A stretch of DNA of 64,000 nucleotides from JAUWGC01 sp963753055 (GTDB lineage: Bacteria; Bacteroidota; Bacteroidia; Bacteroidales; B18-G4), in NCBI GenBank assembly GCA_963753055.1, contig CAVWAP010000002.1, positions 62,001-126,000 on the forward strand, read 5' to 3'. Positions 42,726 to 51,301 of this stretch are shown piece by piece. Below the pieces are notes generated by a model that made no database searches, was not told where the DNA came from, and saw nothing but the letters and a program-made list of their open reading frames with translations. Position numbers and translations under genes: made by a program. The stretch's first letter is position 1. Each line of letters begins with the position of its first letter.

Positions 42726-44174
42726 ATGAAAAAAGCACTTTCAATTCTTCTTCTCGGCTTAATCGTTTACCTGTCAGGATGTAAACTTGGTCCTAATTTT
42801 CAGAGACCTGAATATGCCGGCCCTGCTAACTTTCGCTTTGACTCTATAACTACTGATACAATAGTGAACCTGCGTTGGTGGGAGCTGTTTAACGATCCTG
42901 TACTCGACACCCTGATCATGCAGGCATTGGAGAACAATAAAGATGTCATGCTTGCTGCGGCAAGAGTGGATGCAGCTGCCGCGAACCTTGGCTATACCAA
43001 AGCTGACCAGTGGCCTTCATTTGGTTTTAATGTTGGAGCAGGTACCGGGAATTCTGTAAATGGAGTTGCAACATTGCCCAACGTCTCCGATAACTTTTTT
43101 GCCTTTCCGCAAATGGACTGGGAAATTGGTTTCTGGGGAAAATACAGGAGACTAAACGAATCAGCCCGTGCCAACCTGTTAGCATCTGAATATGGTTTAC
43201 GGACTGTACAGATCAGCCTGATAACTGCTGTGGCTTCCACTTATTTTTCCTTATTGGATAACCTTGCCAAACTTGCAATTTCACGAAGAACACTGGCTGC
43301 CAGGGATAGCTCAACAAACATTATACAGGCCAGGTTTGATTACGGCGTGGTACCTGAAATCGACCTGAACCAGGCGCAGATACAGCAGGCAATTTCTGCT
43401 GCTGCCGTACCCATTTATAAAAGAGCCATTGCATTCAATGAAAGCACATTGAGCATTTTGCTTGGGGGTTATCCGGATGCTGTACCCATTGGAGTGAAAT
43501 TAATTGACCAGGTTGAACCTCCTGAGATACCTAATGGTTTGCCATCCCAATTATTAACACGGAGACCGGATGTGATGCAGGCTGAAGCCGAATACGCAGC
43601 ACAGAATGCACGCATAGGAGCGGCACAGGCGATGAGGTGGCCATCCCTGAGCCTGACCGGATTATTGGGTGTTGCTACAACAGATTTGTCAGCCCTTGGT
43701 ACTGCGGGCCTGGGATGGTCGGCCTCAGGAGTTCTTTTTGGACCACTATTTCAATTTGGTAAAAACAAAAGGAGGGTTGAGATCGAAAAAGCCAATACCG
43801 AAGCCACTTTAAGAATATATGAGGGCGTTGCCCTGCAGGCATTCAAAGAGGTTGAGGATGCCCTGATCTCAATTACTACCTTGCGAGAAGAACTGGCCGC
43901 CCAACAACGGAGATATAATGCAGCAATTAATGCAGAATATCTTTCAGCTGAGCGTTATGATAAAGGACAAACTAGCTACCTGGAAGTCCTTGAATCACAA
44001 AGGCAATCTTTCGATGCCCAGTTGAGCTATTCACAAACCAGGAGAGACTTGCTTGGAGCACATGTGGGGCTTTATAAAGCCCTTGGAGGCGGCTGGTTGT
44101 CGCCGGAAGAGGAGCAGGCCTTTATTCAGGCTCAGGCAGCAGCGGATAGTACGGGACAGGTTCAGGGTAATTAA
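42726..44174 (+). CDS. Outer-membrane efflux lipoprotein (TolC/NodT family)
   Basis: 482 residues with lipobox YLSGC19. NodT-type start KLGPNFQRPEY, then two OEP repeats with the typical helices (AARVDAAAANLGYTKA, ARFDYGVVPEIDLNQA, LLTRRPDVMQAEAEYAAQNARIGAAQA, YDKGQTSYLEVLESQR). It forms the trimeric outer-membrane duct for the RND pump. It starts three bases after the pump gene's stop. It is intact, unlike the pump. Confidence 0.94.
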   Translation: MKKALSILLLGLIVYLSGCKLGPNFQRPEYAGPANFRFDSITTDTIVNLRWWELFNDPVLDTLIMQALENNKDVMLAAARVDAAAANLGYTKADQWPSFGFNVGAGTGNSVNGVATLPNVSDNFFAFPQMDWEIGFWGKYRRLNESARANLLASEYGLRTVQISLITAVASTYFSLLDNLAKLAISRRTLAARDSSTNIIQARFDYGVVPEIDLNQAQIQQAISAAAVPIYKRAIAFNESTLSILLGGYPDAVPIGVKLIDQVEPPEIPNGLPSQLLTRRPDVMQAEAEYAAQNARIGAAQAMRWPSLSLTGLLGVATTDLSALGTAGLGWSASGVLFGPLFQFGKNKRRVEIEKANTEATLRIYEGVALQAFKEVEDALISITTLREELAAQQRRYNAAINAEYLSAERYDKGQTSYLEVLESQRQSFDAQLSYSQTRRDLLGAHVGLYKALGGGWLSPEEEQAFIQAQAAADSTGQVQGN

Positions 44175-44224
44175 TTCATAAATTTTAACCAGAAAGATTT
44201 ATTTAACAGGGTCCTTGGGGGGTT

Positions 44225-44614
44225 TTAAAGAAACCACTCCGGATCCACAAACTTTCGGGCACTCTCTCCATAAGATTCAAACGTGCTTCCTGTGATCTTC
44301 AATGTGTACTGGTCCCCATATTTTCTTGAAATAATAATCTTGGACTCCATTCCTGAATTATCGATTCTTATAAAATGAGCAAAATGCTCCCCCTTTTCAG
44401 TATTTAGCGTTTCATGGCAAATTGGGCAGAAAAAATCAAAAATATTTCCCAGTTCTATAGAAAGAGAAGCACTCATTTGTATGGTGTAATTCCCAATTTC
44501 CTCATGGAGTAATACCAGACCAATCTTATGCTTTGCACATTTGGCCGATAGAATGATGTGATCAAGTAAATTAATCGCACCCCGGCAGTATGGACATAAA
44601 TAGGTTACATTCAT
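44225..44614 (-). CDS. Small zinc-ribbon protein, hypothetical
   Basis: 129 residues with CPYC at 7-10, CAKH near 26 and CPIC at about 63-66, which could form one or two zinc sites. No signal peptide or HTH. It is convergent with the efflux operon and lies about 100 bases from the thioesterase gene upstream on its strand. I do not recognise a family. Confidence 0.65.
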   Translation of the reverse strand: MNVTYLCPYCRGAINLLDHIILSAKCAKHKIGLVLLHEEIGNYTIQMSASLSIELGNIFDFFCPICHETLNTEKGEHFAHFIRIDNSGMESKIIISRKYGDQYTLKITGSTFESYGESARKFVDPEWFL

Positions 44615-44715
44615 GGCTTTTAATTTTAGATTACAATTTCCGGACTTAGCTTTCTGACATAAATATGTTGATTTTTATATGTTGTTTCAATAATATCTCT
44701 TTTAGCTACCAGGTC

Positions 44716-45198
44716 TTAGAGAACTTGTTTTCCAACGTGAGCCTTTGTAAGGAATTCGTCAATGGCGTCTTCACGCTTAGGATGAACAGATGTTTTGTGG
44801 TGCTCTTGTAGTTTTTTGCTGATGATATCAGGGACCCTGGTTGGTTTGCGGGTCAGGGAATTTACAAATACCAAAATGCTGGTCGCTTCATTTATCAGTT
44901 CATTGTTTTGGTTATATACCTCTTGAAAAAACGTCATTCTGCTTATTGGTTCATCATGGAGCGAGGTTTTGATCATGATGATATCATCATAAAAAACAGG
45001 CTTTAAATACTTGATGTTCATCTCGATAATAGGCAATATGACCAGGTGCTTCTCCAGCTCTTTATCACAGATCCCAGCTTCTCGAAGCAATTCGGTCCTG
45101 CTGATGTGATAATATTTTGCATAATTCCCATGATATACATATCCCATTTTATCCACCTCATCATACCTTACACGGATACTGTTTTCTGAAGTTATCAT
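44716..45198 (-). CDS. Acyl-CoA thioesterase of the YbgC/FadM (4HBT) family
   Basis: 160 residues, hot-dog fold. The family signature RVRYDEVDKMGYVYHGNY at 9-26 holds the catalytic acidic residue region (D13/D16) and the conserved HxNY. It should hydrolyse acyl-CoA or acyl-ACP thioesters in the cytoplasm. It lies 26 bases downstream of the NifX-like gene, so it may be the last gene of that operon, though the functional link is not obvious. Confidence 0.9.
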   Translation of the reverse strand: MITSENSIRVRYDEVDKMGYVYHGNYAKYYHISRTELLREAGICDKELEKHLVILPIIEMNIKYLKPVFYDDIIMIKTSLHDEPISRMTFFQEVYNQNNELINEATSILVFVNSLTRKPTRVPDIISKKLQEHHKTSVHPKREDAIDEFLTKAHVGKQVL

Positions 45199-45224
45199 AT
45201 CTAATGTAATTTGTTATCGGTGTA

Positions 45225-45563
45225 TTACGTTTCGCTCAGACGGCCATTTTTATATTCCATAAAGGCCTCTTTTACTGTCATTTGTCCGGCGCCAACATAT
45301 ACTTTGATCCCTGATTCTTCGAGTACGTGACCGGCATTACCACCAGGACCGTTTCCAGTGATCAGGACATTGGCTTTAAGTTCCAATAGTTTTTGTGCAG
45401 TCTTCGGGCCTGCCCCATGTGCTTCATTTTCTATTGACCTGTTATCAAAATGACTGAGTTTTTTTTCATCCTCATCGTAAACAAGCAAATAAGCTGTTCT
45501 TCCAAAACGAGGGTCCATTGCTGAATCCCATTCTGTTCCTTGTGTTGTGAATGCTATTTTCAT
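45225..45563 (-). CDS. NifX/NifB C-terminal-like iron-molybdenum cofactor-binding family protein
   Basis: 112 residues, a single dinitrogenase iron-molybdenum cofactor biosynthesis domain (MDPRFGRTAYLLVYD at 16-30; VLITGNGPGGNAGHVL about 69-84). Family members bind Fe-S or Mo-Fe cluster precursors; small stand-alone forms occur in many anaerobes without nitrogenase. No nif structural genes are here. It follows the two MinD/ferredoxin ATPases in the same operon, an arrangement repeated in many anaerobic Bacteria and Archaea, pointing to Fe-S cluster handling. Confidence 0.9.
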   Translation of the reverse strand: MKIAFTTQGTEWDSAMDPRFGRTAYLLVYDEDEKKLSHFDNRSIENEAHGAGPKTAQKLLELKANVLITGNGPGGNAGHVLEESGIKVYVGAGQMTVKEAFMEYKNGRLSET

Positions 45564-45572
45564 TGCTCTTTG

Positions 45573-46448
45573 TTAATTTTGAAGCTGTTGAATTTTTTCC
45601 CAGCTTTTTATTAGTATTTCTTTAATTATATTGTCTTCTGCTTCAATAATGGTTTTTCCCTGTGACATTGCTTTTGAAAAGGTATCATCGTAAGGAATTG
45701 TAGCGATTTCGGCGATTTGATTTTCTTCAAGGAAGGTTAATATTTCTTTTGATATTGAAGGATTAAGGTCTGATTTGTTGATGATGCATCCTGCCCTGAT
45801 CCCGAATTTTGCAACCAGCTCATATACTCTTTTCAGGTCATGTATTCCGGATAGTGTTGGCTCGGTAACCAGAACAACGAAATTTGCACCGGCAAGGGAT
45901 GATATCACCGGGCAGCCTATTCCGGGGGAACCGTCCACAAGAATTATTCCCTGTCCGTTTTTTTGGGCAATCTGATGGGTTTCATTTTTAACTTTTGCCA
46001 CAAGCTTTCCGGAATTATCAGCACCAATACCCAGCCTGGCATGTACCATGATGCTTCCCGTTTTAATGGTGGAAACGTACCAGTTGCCAACGTTAACTGT
46101 TTCATTAGTGATGGCATCAGCGGGACAAATGCGGGCACAGTATCCACAACCCTCACAATCTAATGGATTAATGATATGCTGTCCTTTGTTGACCGAAACA
46201 GCATTAAATTGGCAAACGCTGGCGCACTCACCGCAGTTAGTGCATTTTTCACTGTCAATTATGGCCAGTTCTCCACTGTAAAATGATTCGGATTTTGCAA
46301 AATCAGGTCTTAAAAGCAGGTGCATATCTGCTGCATCAACATCGCAATCAGCAACAATGACATCCTTTTTCCCAAGCATGGCAAACGCGGCAGTTATTGA
46401 TGTTTTACCTGTGCCCCCCTTACCTGAAATAAAGACTATTTCTTTCAT
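45573..46448 (-). CDS. MinD-superfamily P-loop ATPase with inserted 2[4Fe-4S] ferredoxin domain (second copy)
   Basis: 291 residues. Deviant Walker A GKGGTGKT at 9-16. Two 4Fe-4S motifs are inserted: C69, C72, C75, C79 and C98, C101, C104, C108. Later motifs VDGSPGIGCPV (switch II region) and TEPTLSGIHDLKR are as in ApbC/MinD relatives. It is a paralogue of the protein encoded just upstream, with cysteines at identical positions, and overlaps it by four bases (ATGA), so the two are probably translated together and may form a heterodimer. ATP-driven transfer of Fe-S or metal clusters is the likely role, inferred from the NifX neighbour. Confidence 0.92.
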   Translation of the reverse strand: MKEIVFISGKGGTGKTSITAAFAMLGKKDVIVADCDVDAADMHLLLRPDFAKSESFYSGELAIIDSEKCTNCGECASVCQFNAVSVNKGQHIINPLDCEGCGYCARICPADAITNETVNVGNWYVSTIKTGSIMVHARLGIGADNSGKLVAKVKNETHQIAQKNGQGIILVDGSPGIGCPVISSLAGANFVVLVTEPTLSGIHDLKRVYELVAKFGIRAGCIINKSDLNPSISKEILTFLEENQIAEIATIPYDDTFSKAMSQGKTIIEAEDNIIKEILIKSWEKIQQLQN

Positions 46449-47311
46449 GCCTCATCCTTTGTCTTTAAAGAAAATATATACCTGATGATTTTTTCGAGTT
46501 CCGTTCTGACTTCAGGATCTTTCATATATATAAGCCTTCCCCGCGAATAAAGCTCGGCAATGCTGCGCTTGTTAGGAATTACAGCAAGAACCGGGAAGTG
46601 TTCTTTCTTACAATAATCAGCCACATCATTATTCCCAATACCATTTCGATTGATGACTACACCGAACTCCCTGTTTAATTGCTTCATCGTATCGATGGTT
46701 AACATTAAATCATGCATCCCAAATGGCGTCGGCTCGGTGACCAGTATTACATAATCAGCATTTTTTGTTGCTTCAATTACAGGACATGATGTGCCGGGAG
46801 GTGAGTCAAAGAGGATTACGTGCCTGTCACCAAAATGTTCATTGACATATTTGATCGTTTGCGAGATCAGGGGAACAGATTGCTCCTGTCCAACATGTAA
46901 ATGGCCCTCGATAAATGTGATCTTCCCATTTTGGAAATGTCTTATTTTCCCTATTTCCAACCCTTTCACGGGCAAGGAGGAGGTTGGGCATAATCCGGTA
47001 CAGGCATTGCAGCTGTGGCATAATTCCGGGAAAACCATTATTTGCTTTCCCAGCTGAATGATTGCATTAAAATTGCACACCTTCTGGCATTGCCCGCATA
47101 ATTCACAGGTATTTTCCTTCCATTCCGGGATCATTTTATATTTGGGTTCTTCCTTAACCCATTTTCCATTAATGAATAATCCCGAATTAGGTGCCTCTAC
47201 GTCAAGGTCTGCTAAAACAACCTCTTCTTTCTCAGCCAGCAAAGCAGCAAGATTTGTTGCCAAAATTGTTTTTCCCGTACCTCCCTTCCCACTAGCAATA
47301 GCAACCCTCAT
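46445..47311 (-). CDS. MinD-superfamily P-loop ATPase with inserted 2[4Fe-4S] ferredoxin domain (first copy)
   Basis: 288 residues. Walker A GKGGTGKT at 8-15. Cysteines C69, C72, C75, C79 and C98, C101, C104, C108 form two 4Fe-4S motifs, but the second lacks the usual proline after its first group and reads CHSCNACTGLCPT. FDSPPGTSCPV near 171 and TEPTPFGMHDLM near 198 are switch and base-binding segments. It follows the DUF5320 gene by 18 bases. Confidence 0.92.
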   Translation of the reverse strand: MRVAIASGKGGTGKTILATNLAALLAEKEEVVLADLDVEAPNSGLFINGKWVKEEPKYKMIPEWKENTCELCGQCQKVCNFNAIIQLGKQIMVFPELCHSCNACTGLCPTSSLPVKGLEIGKIRHFQNGKITFIEGHLHVGQEQSVPLISQTIKYVNEHFGDRHVILFDSPPGTSCPVIEATKNADYVILVTEPTPFGMHDLMLTIDTMKQLNREFGVVINRNGIGNNDVADYCKKEHFPVLAVIPNKRSIAELYSRGRLIYMKDPEVRTELEKIIRYIFSLKTKDEA

Positions 47312-47329
47312 TTTCCCAAGTTCTGAACG

Positions 47330-47554
47330 TTAATCGTTTCCGTTTGTCCTGTCCTGACCTCCCCGAAACCCAAACCTGCCATTACCTCTGCGGCCGAAAC
47401 CTCTTCCCCTGCCTGTATTAGCCCATCTCCAGCGTCTGCGACCCATTCCCGGGCGGTCGTCGGAGTCGGTTTGTTTGTTTCCTGTACAAAATCCCATGCG
47501 CTTGCCTGTCAAGGGTCCTTTTCCCTGGGGGCCTGTTTTATCACCTCCTGGCAT
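47330..47554 (-). CDS. DUF5320-like small Gly/Arg-rich protein
   Basis: 74 residues from MPGGDKTG at 47554; an upstream in-frame ATG is ruled out by a very strong ribosome site, AAGGAGGT, seven bases before this ATG, which is unusual in Bacteroidota. It opens with MPGGDKTGPQGKGPLTG and G-x-C, the hallmark of small proteins that regularly accompany MinD/NifX/DUF134 genes, then becomes Arg/Gly/Trp-rich. Function unknown; probably binds nucleic acid or an Fe-S partner. Confidence 0.85.
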   Translation of the reverse strand: MPGGDKTGPQGKGPLTGKRMGFCTGNKQTDSDDRPGMGRRRWRWANTGRGRGFGRRGNGRFGFRGGQDRTNGND

Positions 47555-47567
47555 ATTTACCTCCTTT

Positions 47568-48011
47568 TTAGTGTTGATTGAAATTACAGCATTTACCATG
47601 ACCGAAACCACCTGCCAGGTTCAATAGATTTGTTGAATGACATGAAGGGCATTCACTAATTAATGTCTTGATATTTGATTTGAACATTTGTCCACAATCC
47701 TGGCAGCGGACAATGTTATTTTTGAAATGAACATTTCCTCCTTCTATGGTGAGCAATTTTCCCTGGATGATAAATTCGGCAATTTTTTTTCTTGCCTGGT
47801 TGATAAGCCTTGTGAAGGTTGATCGTGAGATATCCATTTCTTCAGCTGCTTCAGCGTGTGAAAACTCAAGCTGGTCAGCAAGACGAAAAGCTTCAAACTC
47901 ATCAAGCGTCAACAGTATTTGTTGAAGGTCCTGTCCTTTTATCCCAAGAGGTTTAAATTCTGAAAATAGTGGAGGCTCATGTACAATTCTATTGTTTTGC
48001 GGTCTTGGCAT
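47568..48011 (-). CDS. DUF134 DNA-binding protein with zinc ribbon
   Basis: 147 residues. It starts with MPRPQNNR as DUF134 (UPF0251) proteins do. A sigma-70-region-4-like HTH lies at about 35-85 (LTLDEFEAFRLAD, HAEAAEEMDISRSTFTRLI), followed by a zinc ribbon CQDC...CPSC (about 105-125) and a Gly/His/Cys end. It is the first gene of the MinD/NifX operon and the likely regulator: a perfect 14-bp palindrome lies between the -33 and -7 elements of its promoter. It may sense Fe-S or metal status through its cysteines; inferred. Confidence 0.9.
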   Translation of the reverse strand: MPRPQNNRIVHEPPLFSEFKPLGIKGQDLQQILLTLDEFEAFRLADQLEFSHAEAAEEMDISRSTFTRLINQARKKIAEFIIQGKLLTIEGGNVHFKNNIVRCQDCGQMFKSNIKTLISECPSCHSTNLLNLAGGFGHGKCCNFNQH

Positions 48012-48024
48012 ATTTTATTTTTTA

Positions 48025-48055
48025 CAAAGATAATGCACATATGTGCAAAATACAA
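48025..48055 (-). promoter_or_regulatory. Promoter with internal palindromic operator (DUF134/MinD/NifX operon)
   Basis: On the minus strand TTG (48053-48055), 20 bases, TATCTTTG (48025-48032): exact consensus. The spacer contains TGCACATATGTGCA (48034-48047), a perfect 14-bp palindrome. A protein bound there would block the polymerase, and the first gene encodes a DNA-binding protein. The predicted start is within ten bases of the ATG. The remainder of the spacer to 48211 holds no visible gene. Confidence 0.75.
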
Positions 48056-48211
48056 ATAAAATGGAATAGAAATGTTAAGGAGATAAACTATAATTCTGGA
48101 AAATTGGGAGAATCCAATACGGCTGATTGCCGCCGGCATGGGGATCCATATCACCATATATTGATCTGAATGTAGCTTTAGTTAAGTATTAAAATAGTCA
48201 CTTGAAATATA

Positions 48212-49274
48212 TTATTTACCAAATCTATAGCCAACAAAAAAACTAAATTTCCCATGACCAATTTCAGCAGATAATTTTTTTTCCAAACGCGAGAAGTAGG
48301 CATCAGCAAAAAATTGAAATCCGGTAAAAAACTTCATGCTGTTGTAGCCTATTGCGTTGAGGCTGTTCAATTTTAAATTAATGGATGCTGAATTATAATT
48401 TCTATTATCTGTATAATAATCACCCGCATTAATATTGAGGCCAGGTATTAGACTCAATGTAAGAAAAAACCGTTTTTTATAAACGAATGAATACATATAG
48501 CCAAAACTTGCTGAGACGCTTAATATGTTTAAATCAGTTAAATGAAGGTTCGGTTCAAAAAAATCAGAAACTTCATTTGGAACAATGGATGAATCAGCAT
48601 CCATAACAAACATATTAAAACTGGCACCGATAATAGGGCTTCCTGCACTTTTTCGCTGACCCTCGTTCTGAACAAACGGTGCTTTTATTGAAAATTTAGT
48701 ATAATTTGTAGCAAACATATATTGCAATCCCAGATTGATGGTACGTATGTCTTCCCTTCTCAGTTACGTCTTCACTCAGGATGATATCTACACCATTAAT
48801 GGAATTTAACTGATATGCCTGATAATATTGTATGGTAAATGTGATATATTGTTTGCTGCTAAACATACTACCCTGAAAATCGAATGACCGTGTATTATCA
48901 AATTCTGATTTTTTCCTTAAACCCAAAGCAAAAGTTAAATCCAGGGCAAACCACTTGTAAGATACGCCTAATCCAAGGCTTACATCACGAACAGGTATGT
49001 ACTTGAGTGATGTTTTGTTAATTCTGTCTCGTACCTTGAAATAATTATATTTATTAATAGTGACAAGCTTGACAGATATCTTATGACTATAGTTTTTAAT
49101 GTAGGAAGTATCATGGTTTCGGTACAAAAGGTAATGCCCTATGTAATCTAATCCTTTCTTTGTGGTATCGATTTCCTGACTTTTAGCATTATCAGGCAAT
49201 AACATAATTAACAAGAGACCAACTAATAGACAAGTTGATTTAGGAAGTAACTTTTTATGAAAAATTACCCTCAT
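48212..49274 (-). pseudogene. DUF4421 outer-membrane protein with one frameshift
   Basis: From MRVIFHKK at 49274 (signal peptide ending SQ) the frame runs to about 48756 with DUF4421 features (YIPVRDVSLGLGVSYKWFALDL). It then continues one frame over as NLGLQYMFATNYTKFSIKAP and QRKSAGSPIIGASF to 48212, ending in the beta strand SFFVGYRFGK. The shift sits at a GGG run (48754-48756), where one extra G explains it. Together the parts give one protein of about 350 residues, the usual size of this family of predicted outer-membrane barrels. Either a recent mutation or an assembly indel. Confidence 0.8.
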
Positions 49275-49441
49275 CGACAACAATCCCCCTTTCCATCCAT
49301 TTAATTTCACTGACCATGGTGTCAGCATTTAAATCAACCAATCCCCAGTTATATTTGGCCTCAACTCCTGTAATTGAAATTTTAGCTCCTATACCAGCAT
49401 GTGCAACAGTTTGCCCTGGGTTTTCTATAATAACTGCAAGG
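49255..49441 (-). pseudogene. C-terminal remnant of an outer-membrane beta-barrel (PorT-like)
   Basis: Read on the minus strand this stretch encodes AGIGAKISITGVEAKYNWG followed by LVDLN, much like the end of the barrel protein at 63528-64000 (GIGVKILFITVEARYHWG). No start or upstream body is present; the preceding gene ends at 49443. It overlaps the signal-peptide region of the DUF4421 gene in another frame. Probably what is left of a deleted paralogue. Confidence 0.5.
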
Positions 49442-49442
49442 T

Positions 49443-49910
49443 CTATTTTGCTCTAACAAATTTCCCTTCTCCAATCCTGAATCTTGCAATAAATCCCCAG
49501 TTGCTGGCTTTACCTTTAAAGTTATTAGTTAAAGTAAAGCCGGGTCGCCAGTCAAAGCCAATGGTAAGAGGAAAGTCAAAAGAATACTCAACACCAAAAT
49601 CACCTGCTATAGCCATATCAAAGCCATTTTCAAAGAAAAACTCAGGACCAAGTCCGGGATAGAATTTTAAACCGGTTGGTCCTCCTGATAAGGCAAACAT
49701 CCAGTCAAAGTATCCTCCAATTCCCCATCTGTCTGTGATATATAATGCGGGATGAAATCTAGGTGAAAGACCTATGGGGATGGTAGCATCGACTGAAATA
49801 TTATCGCCAAAACGCATACCTACCTCCCAATTTGATTGAGATTTTATCTCAGAACCGATCATTACAAAAGCAATGAGACAAATTAGAATAATTAATGATT
49901 TCTTTTTCAT
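49443..49910 (-). CDS. Small outer-membrane beta-barrel protein, hypothetical
   Basis: 155 residues with signal peptide (to about residue 25). The rest alternates hydrophobic strands with Gly and aromatic residues (NWEVGMRFG, WGIGGYFDWMFAL, LPLTIGFDWRPGF), ending NWGFIARFRIGEG. This is the pattern of the small outer-membrane barrels abundant in Bacteroidota. No specific function can be assigned. Confidence 0.75.
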   Translation of the reverse strand: MKKKSLIILICLIAFVMIGSEIKSQSNWEVGMRFGDNISVDATIPIGLSPRFHPALYITDRWGIGGYFDWMFALSGGPTGLKFYPGLGPEFFFENGFDMAIAGDFGVEYSFDFPLTIGFDWRPGFTLTNNFKGKASNWGFIARFRIGEGKFVRAK

Positions 49911-50014
49911 TGTTTCACATTTAAAGTTAATAAATATTTATAACGATTTTATAATTCAGTTTAATGATTAAAATGTTTCCTGCCCGGAAAAACAGAAGCC
50001 TTTTGACTCCTTGC

Positions 50015-50149
50015 CTATAGCAAAGTCAATTGGGGTTCACAATTTTTGGAGCTATGTTTATCATTTTTGGTTGAATCAGACTGTGCCTGAGCGAATGTGT
50101 ATGTTACACATAGTAAGACAATTAATGATATAAGTTGATATCTCATCAT
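50015..50149 (-). CDS. Possible small secreted peptide
   Basis: A 44-codon frame starts MMRYQLISLIVLLCVTYTFAQAQ, a good signal peptide, followed by 22 polar residues. It may be a real secreted peptide or the stub of a lost gene. The rest of 49911-50195 shows nothing else. Confidence 0.35.
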   Translation of the reverse strand: MMRYQLISLIVLLCVTYTFAQAQSDSTKNDKHSSKNCEPQLTLL

Positions 50150-50195
50150 AGTTTGTTTCCTTTATCTTTTCGGATAATATTTACATGTATCAAAG

Positions 50196-51233
50196 TTAAT
50201 CTGCAACCGGAATTAAGTAAATTGGAGGATCATCAGATAAATACGCATCATCTGTTGGGTTCAGACGGTTATAATCCATCAGCGACCTAAGGCCTTTTAC
50301 ATATTCCTCGCCTCGTTCGGAGTATTTAGTTAATTGCCCGGCCAGCTCATATCCTGTTATTTTTCCTCCCTTTTTGCGAAGTTCTGCCCTTTTGTTTCGC
50401 AAACTGCTATATGCATTGTGTGTATTCAGATTGAGCATGTATGCACACACAGATTCCTGCAGGGTTTCAAAGGCAGCAATACCATAATTTCCCAATTCCT
50501 TCCTTTGTTTTTCTGGCGTAATGGCATTTTTCCCCCATGTCCACTGCCCGTATACAGCATTGCCTTCTGCGGCAAAACGGGAGGTACCCCATCCGCTTTC
50601 TTCAGCACTTTGGGCCAGTGCCAAAGCCACCGGAACAATATCAACTTTTTTCCATAATTCATCAAGCATTGAAGTTGTAACGGATCCTTCGTCAGCCTGG
50701 ACCTTATATAATTTTGCGAGTTTCAGAACCCATTTTTGATCCTTCTCGTCAATCGCTGATTTTTTATTGAATGAACTTCTTATGGTTTCTAACCGGACCC
50801 TGTCCATCATGATCAATTCATTGGACCGCAATACCAAGGGTGCTAATCCTCGAAAAAACAAGCGTTTTTTATTCTCAACAGTAACTTCCTTTGATTTGGT
50901 CGTTCCCCATTTATCACCAATTATTGGCAGGTAAACGCGTGGGACCTCTCGAATTCCTGCCTGCCATGCCTCGGGTGTGTAATTCAGTTTTTCAAACAGT
51001 GTAAACAGATCCTTGTAGTCCCTGATTTCCACCTCGCTGGAATTGTCGATATCATCCAAAACCCTTAAATAATTTTTGGGAGAAGAAAAAATGAGGGTAT
51101 CCTTCTCTGCATCAGAAAGATCAGAGGCAGAACCATTTTGCTCCCTGGTATTTATACAACCAGAAAGCATTGCTATGATGGTAAATGAGATTATTGCTCC
51201 TGATAAAATCATATTGTTATTTTTTATGCTCAT
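50196..51233 (-). CDS. Glucosaminidase-domain lipoprotein (Bax/FlgJ-like)
   Basis: 345 residues, lipobox MLSGC26. The C-terminal half (about 195-330) is a Bax-type N-acetylglucosaminidase: ALALAQSAEESGWGTSRFA holds the catalytic Glu (E212 expected), then GNAVYGQWTW and LNTHNAYSSLR. It should cut the glycan strands of peptidoglycan from the inner face of the outer membrane. The N-terminal part (30-190) is helical and typical of Bax. Its genetic neighbours are envelope proteins without obvious functional partners. Confidence 0.9.
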   Translation of the reverse strand: MSIKNNNMILSGAIISFTIIAMLSGCINTREQNGSASDLSDAEKDTLIFSSPKNYLRVLDDIDNSSEVEIRDYKDLFTLFEKLNYTPEAWQAGIREVPRVYLPIIGDKWGTTKSKEVTVENKKRLFFRGLAPLVLRSNELIMMDRVRLETIRSSFNKKSAIDEKDQKWVLKLAKLYKVQADEGSVTTSMLDELWKKVDIVPVALALAQSAEESGWGTSRFAAEGNAVYGQWTWGKNAITPEKQRKELGNYGIAAFETLQESVCAYMLNLNTHNAYSSLRNKRAELRKKGGKITGYELAGQLTKYSERGEEYVKGLRSLMDYNRLNPTDDAYLSDDPPIYLIPVAD

Positions 51234-51301
51234 AATTATTAATTGGTTTTATTGTTTTTTTATACCTGCCTTTATGTGCTTCTTACTGATCTGGATTTGG
51301 G

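Noticed and set aside
45225..48011. A nitrogen-fixation cluster
   Set aside because: NifX-like and MinD/ferredoxin proteins occur, but there is no nifH, nifD, nifK, nifE, nifN or radical-SAM NifB.
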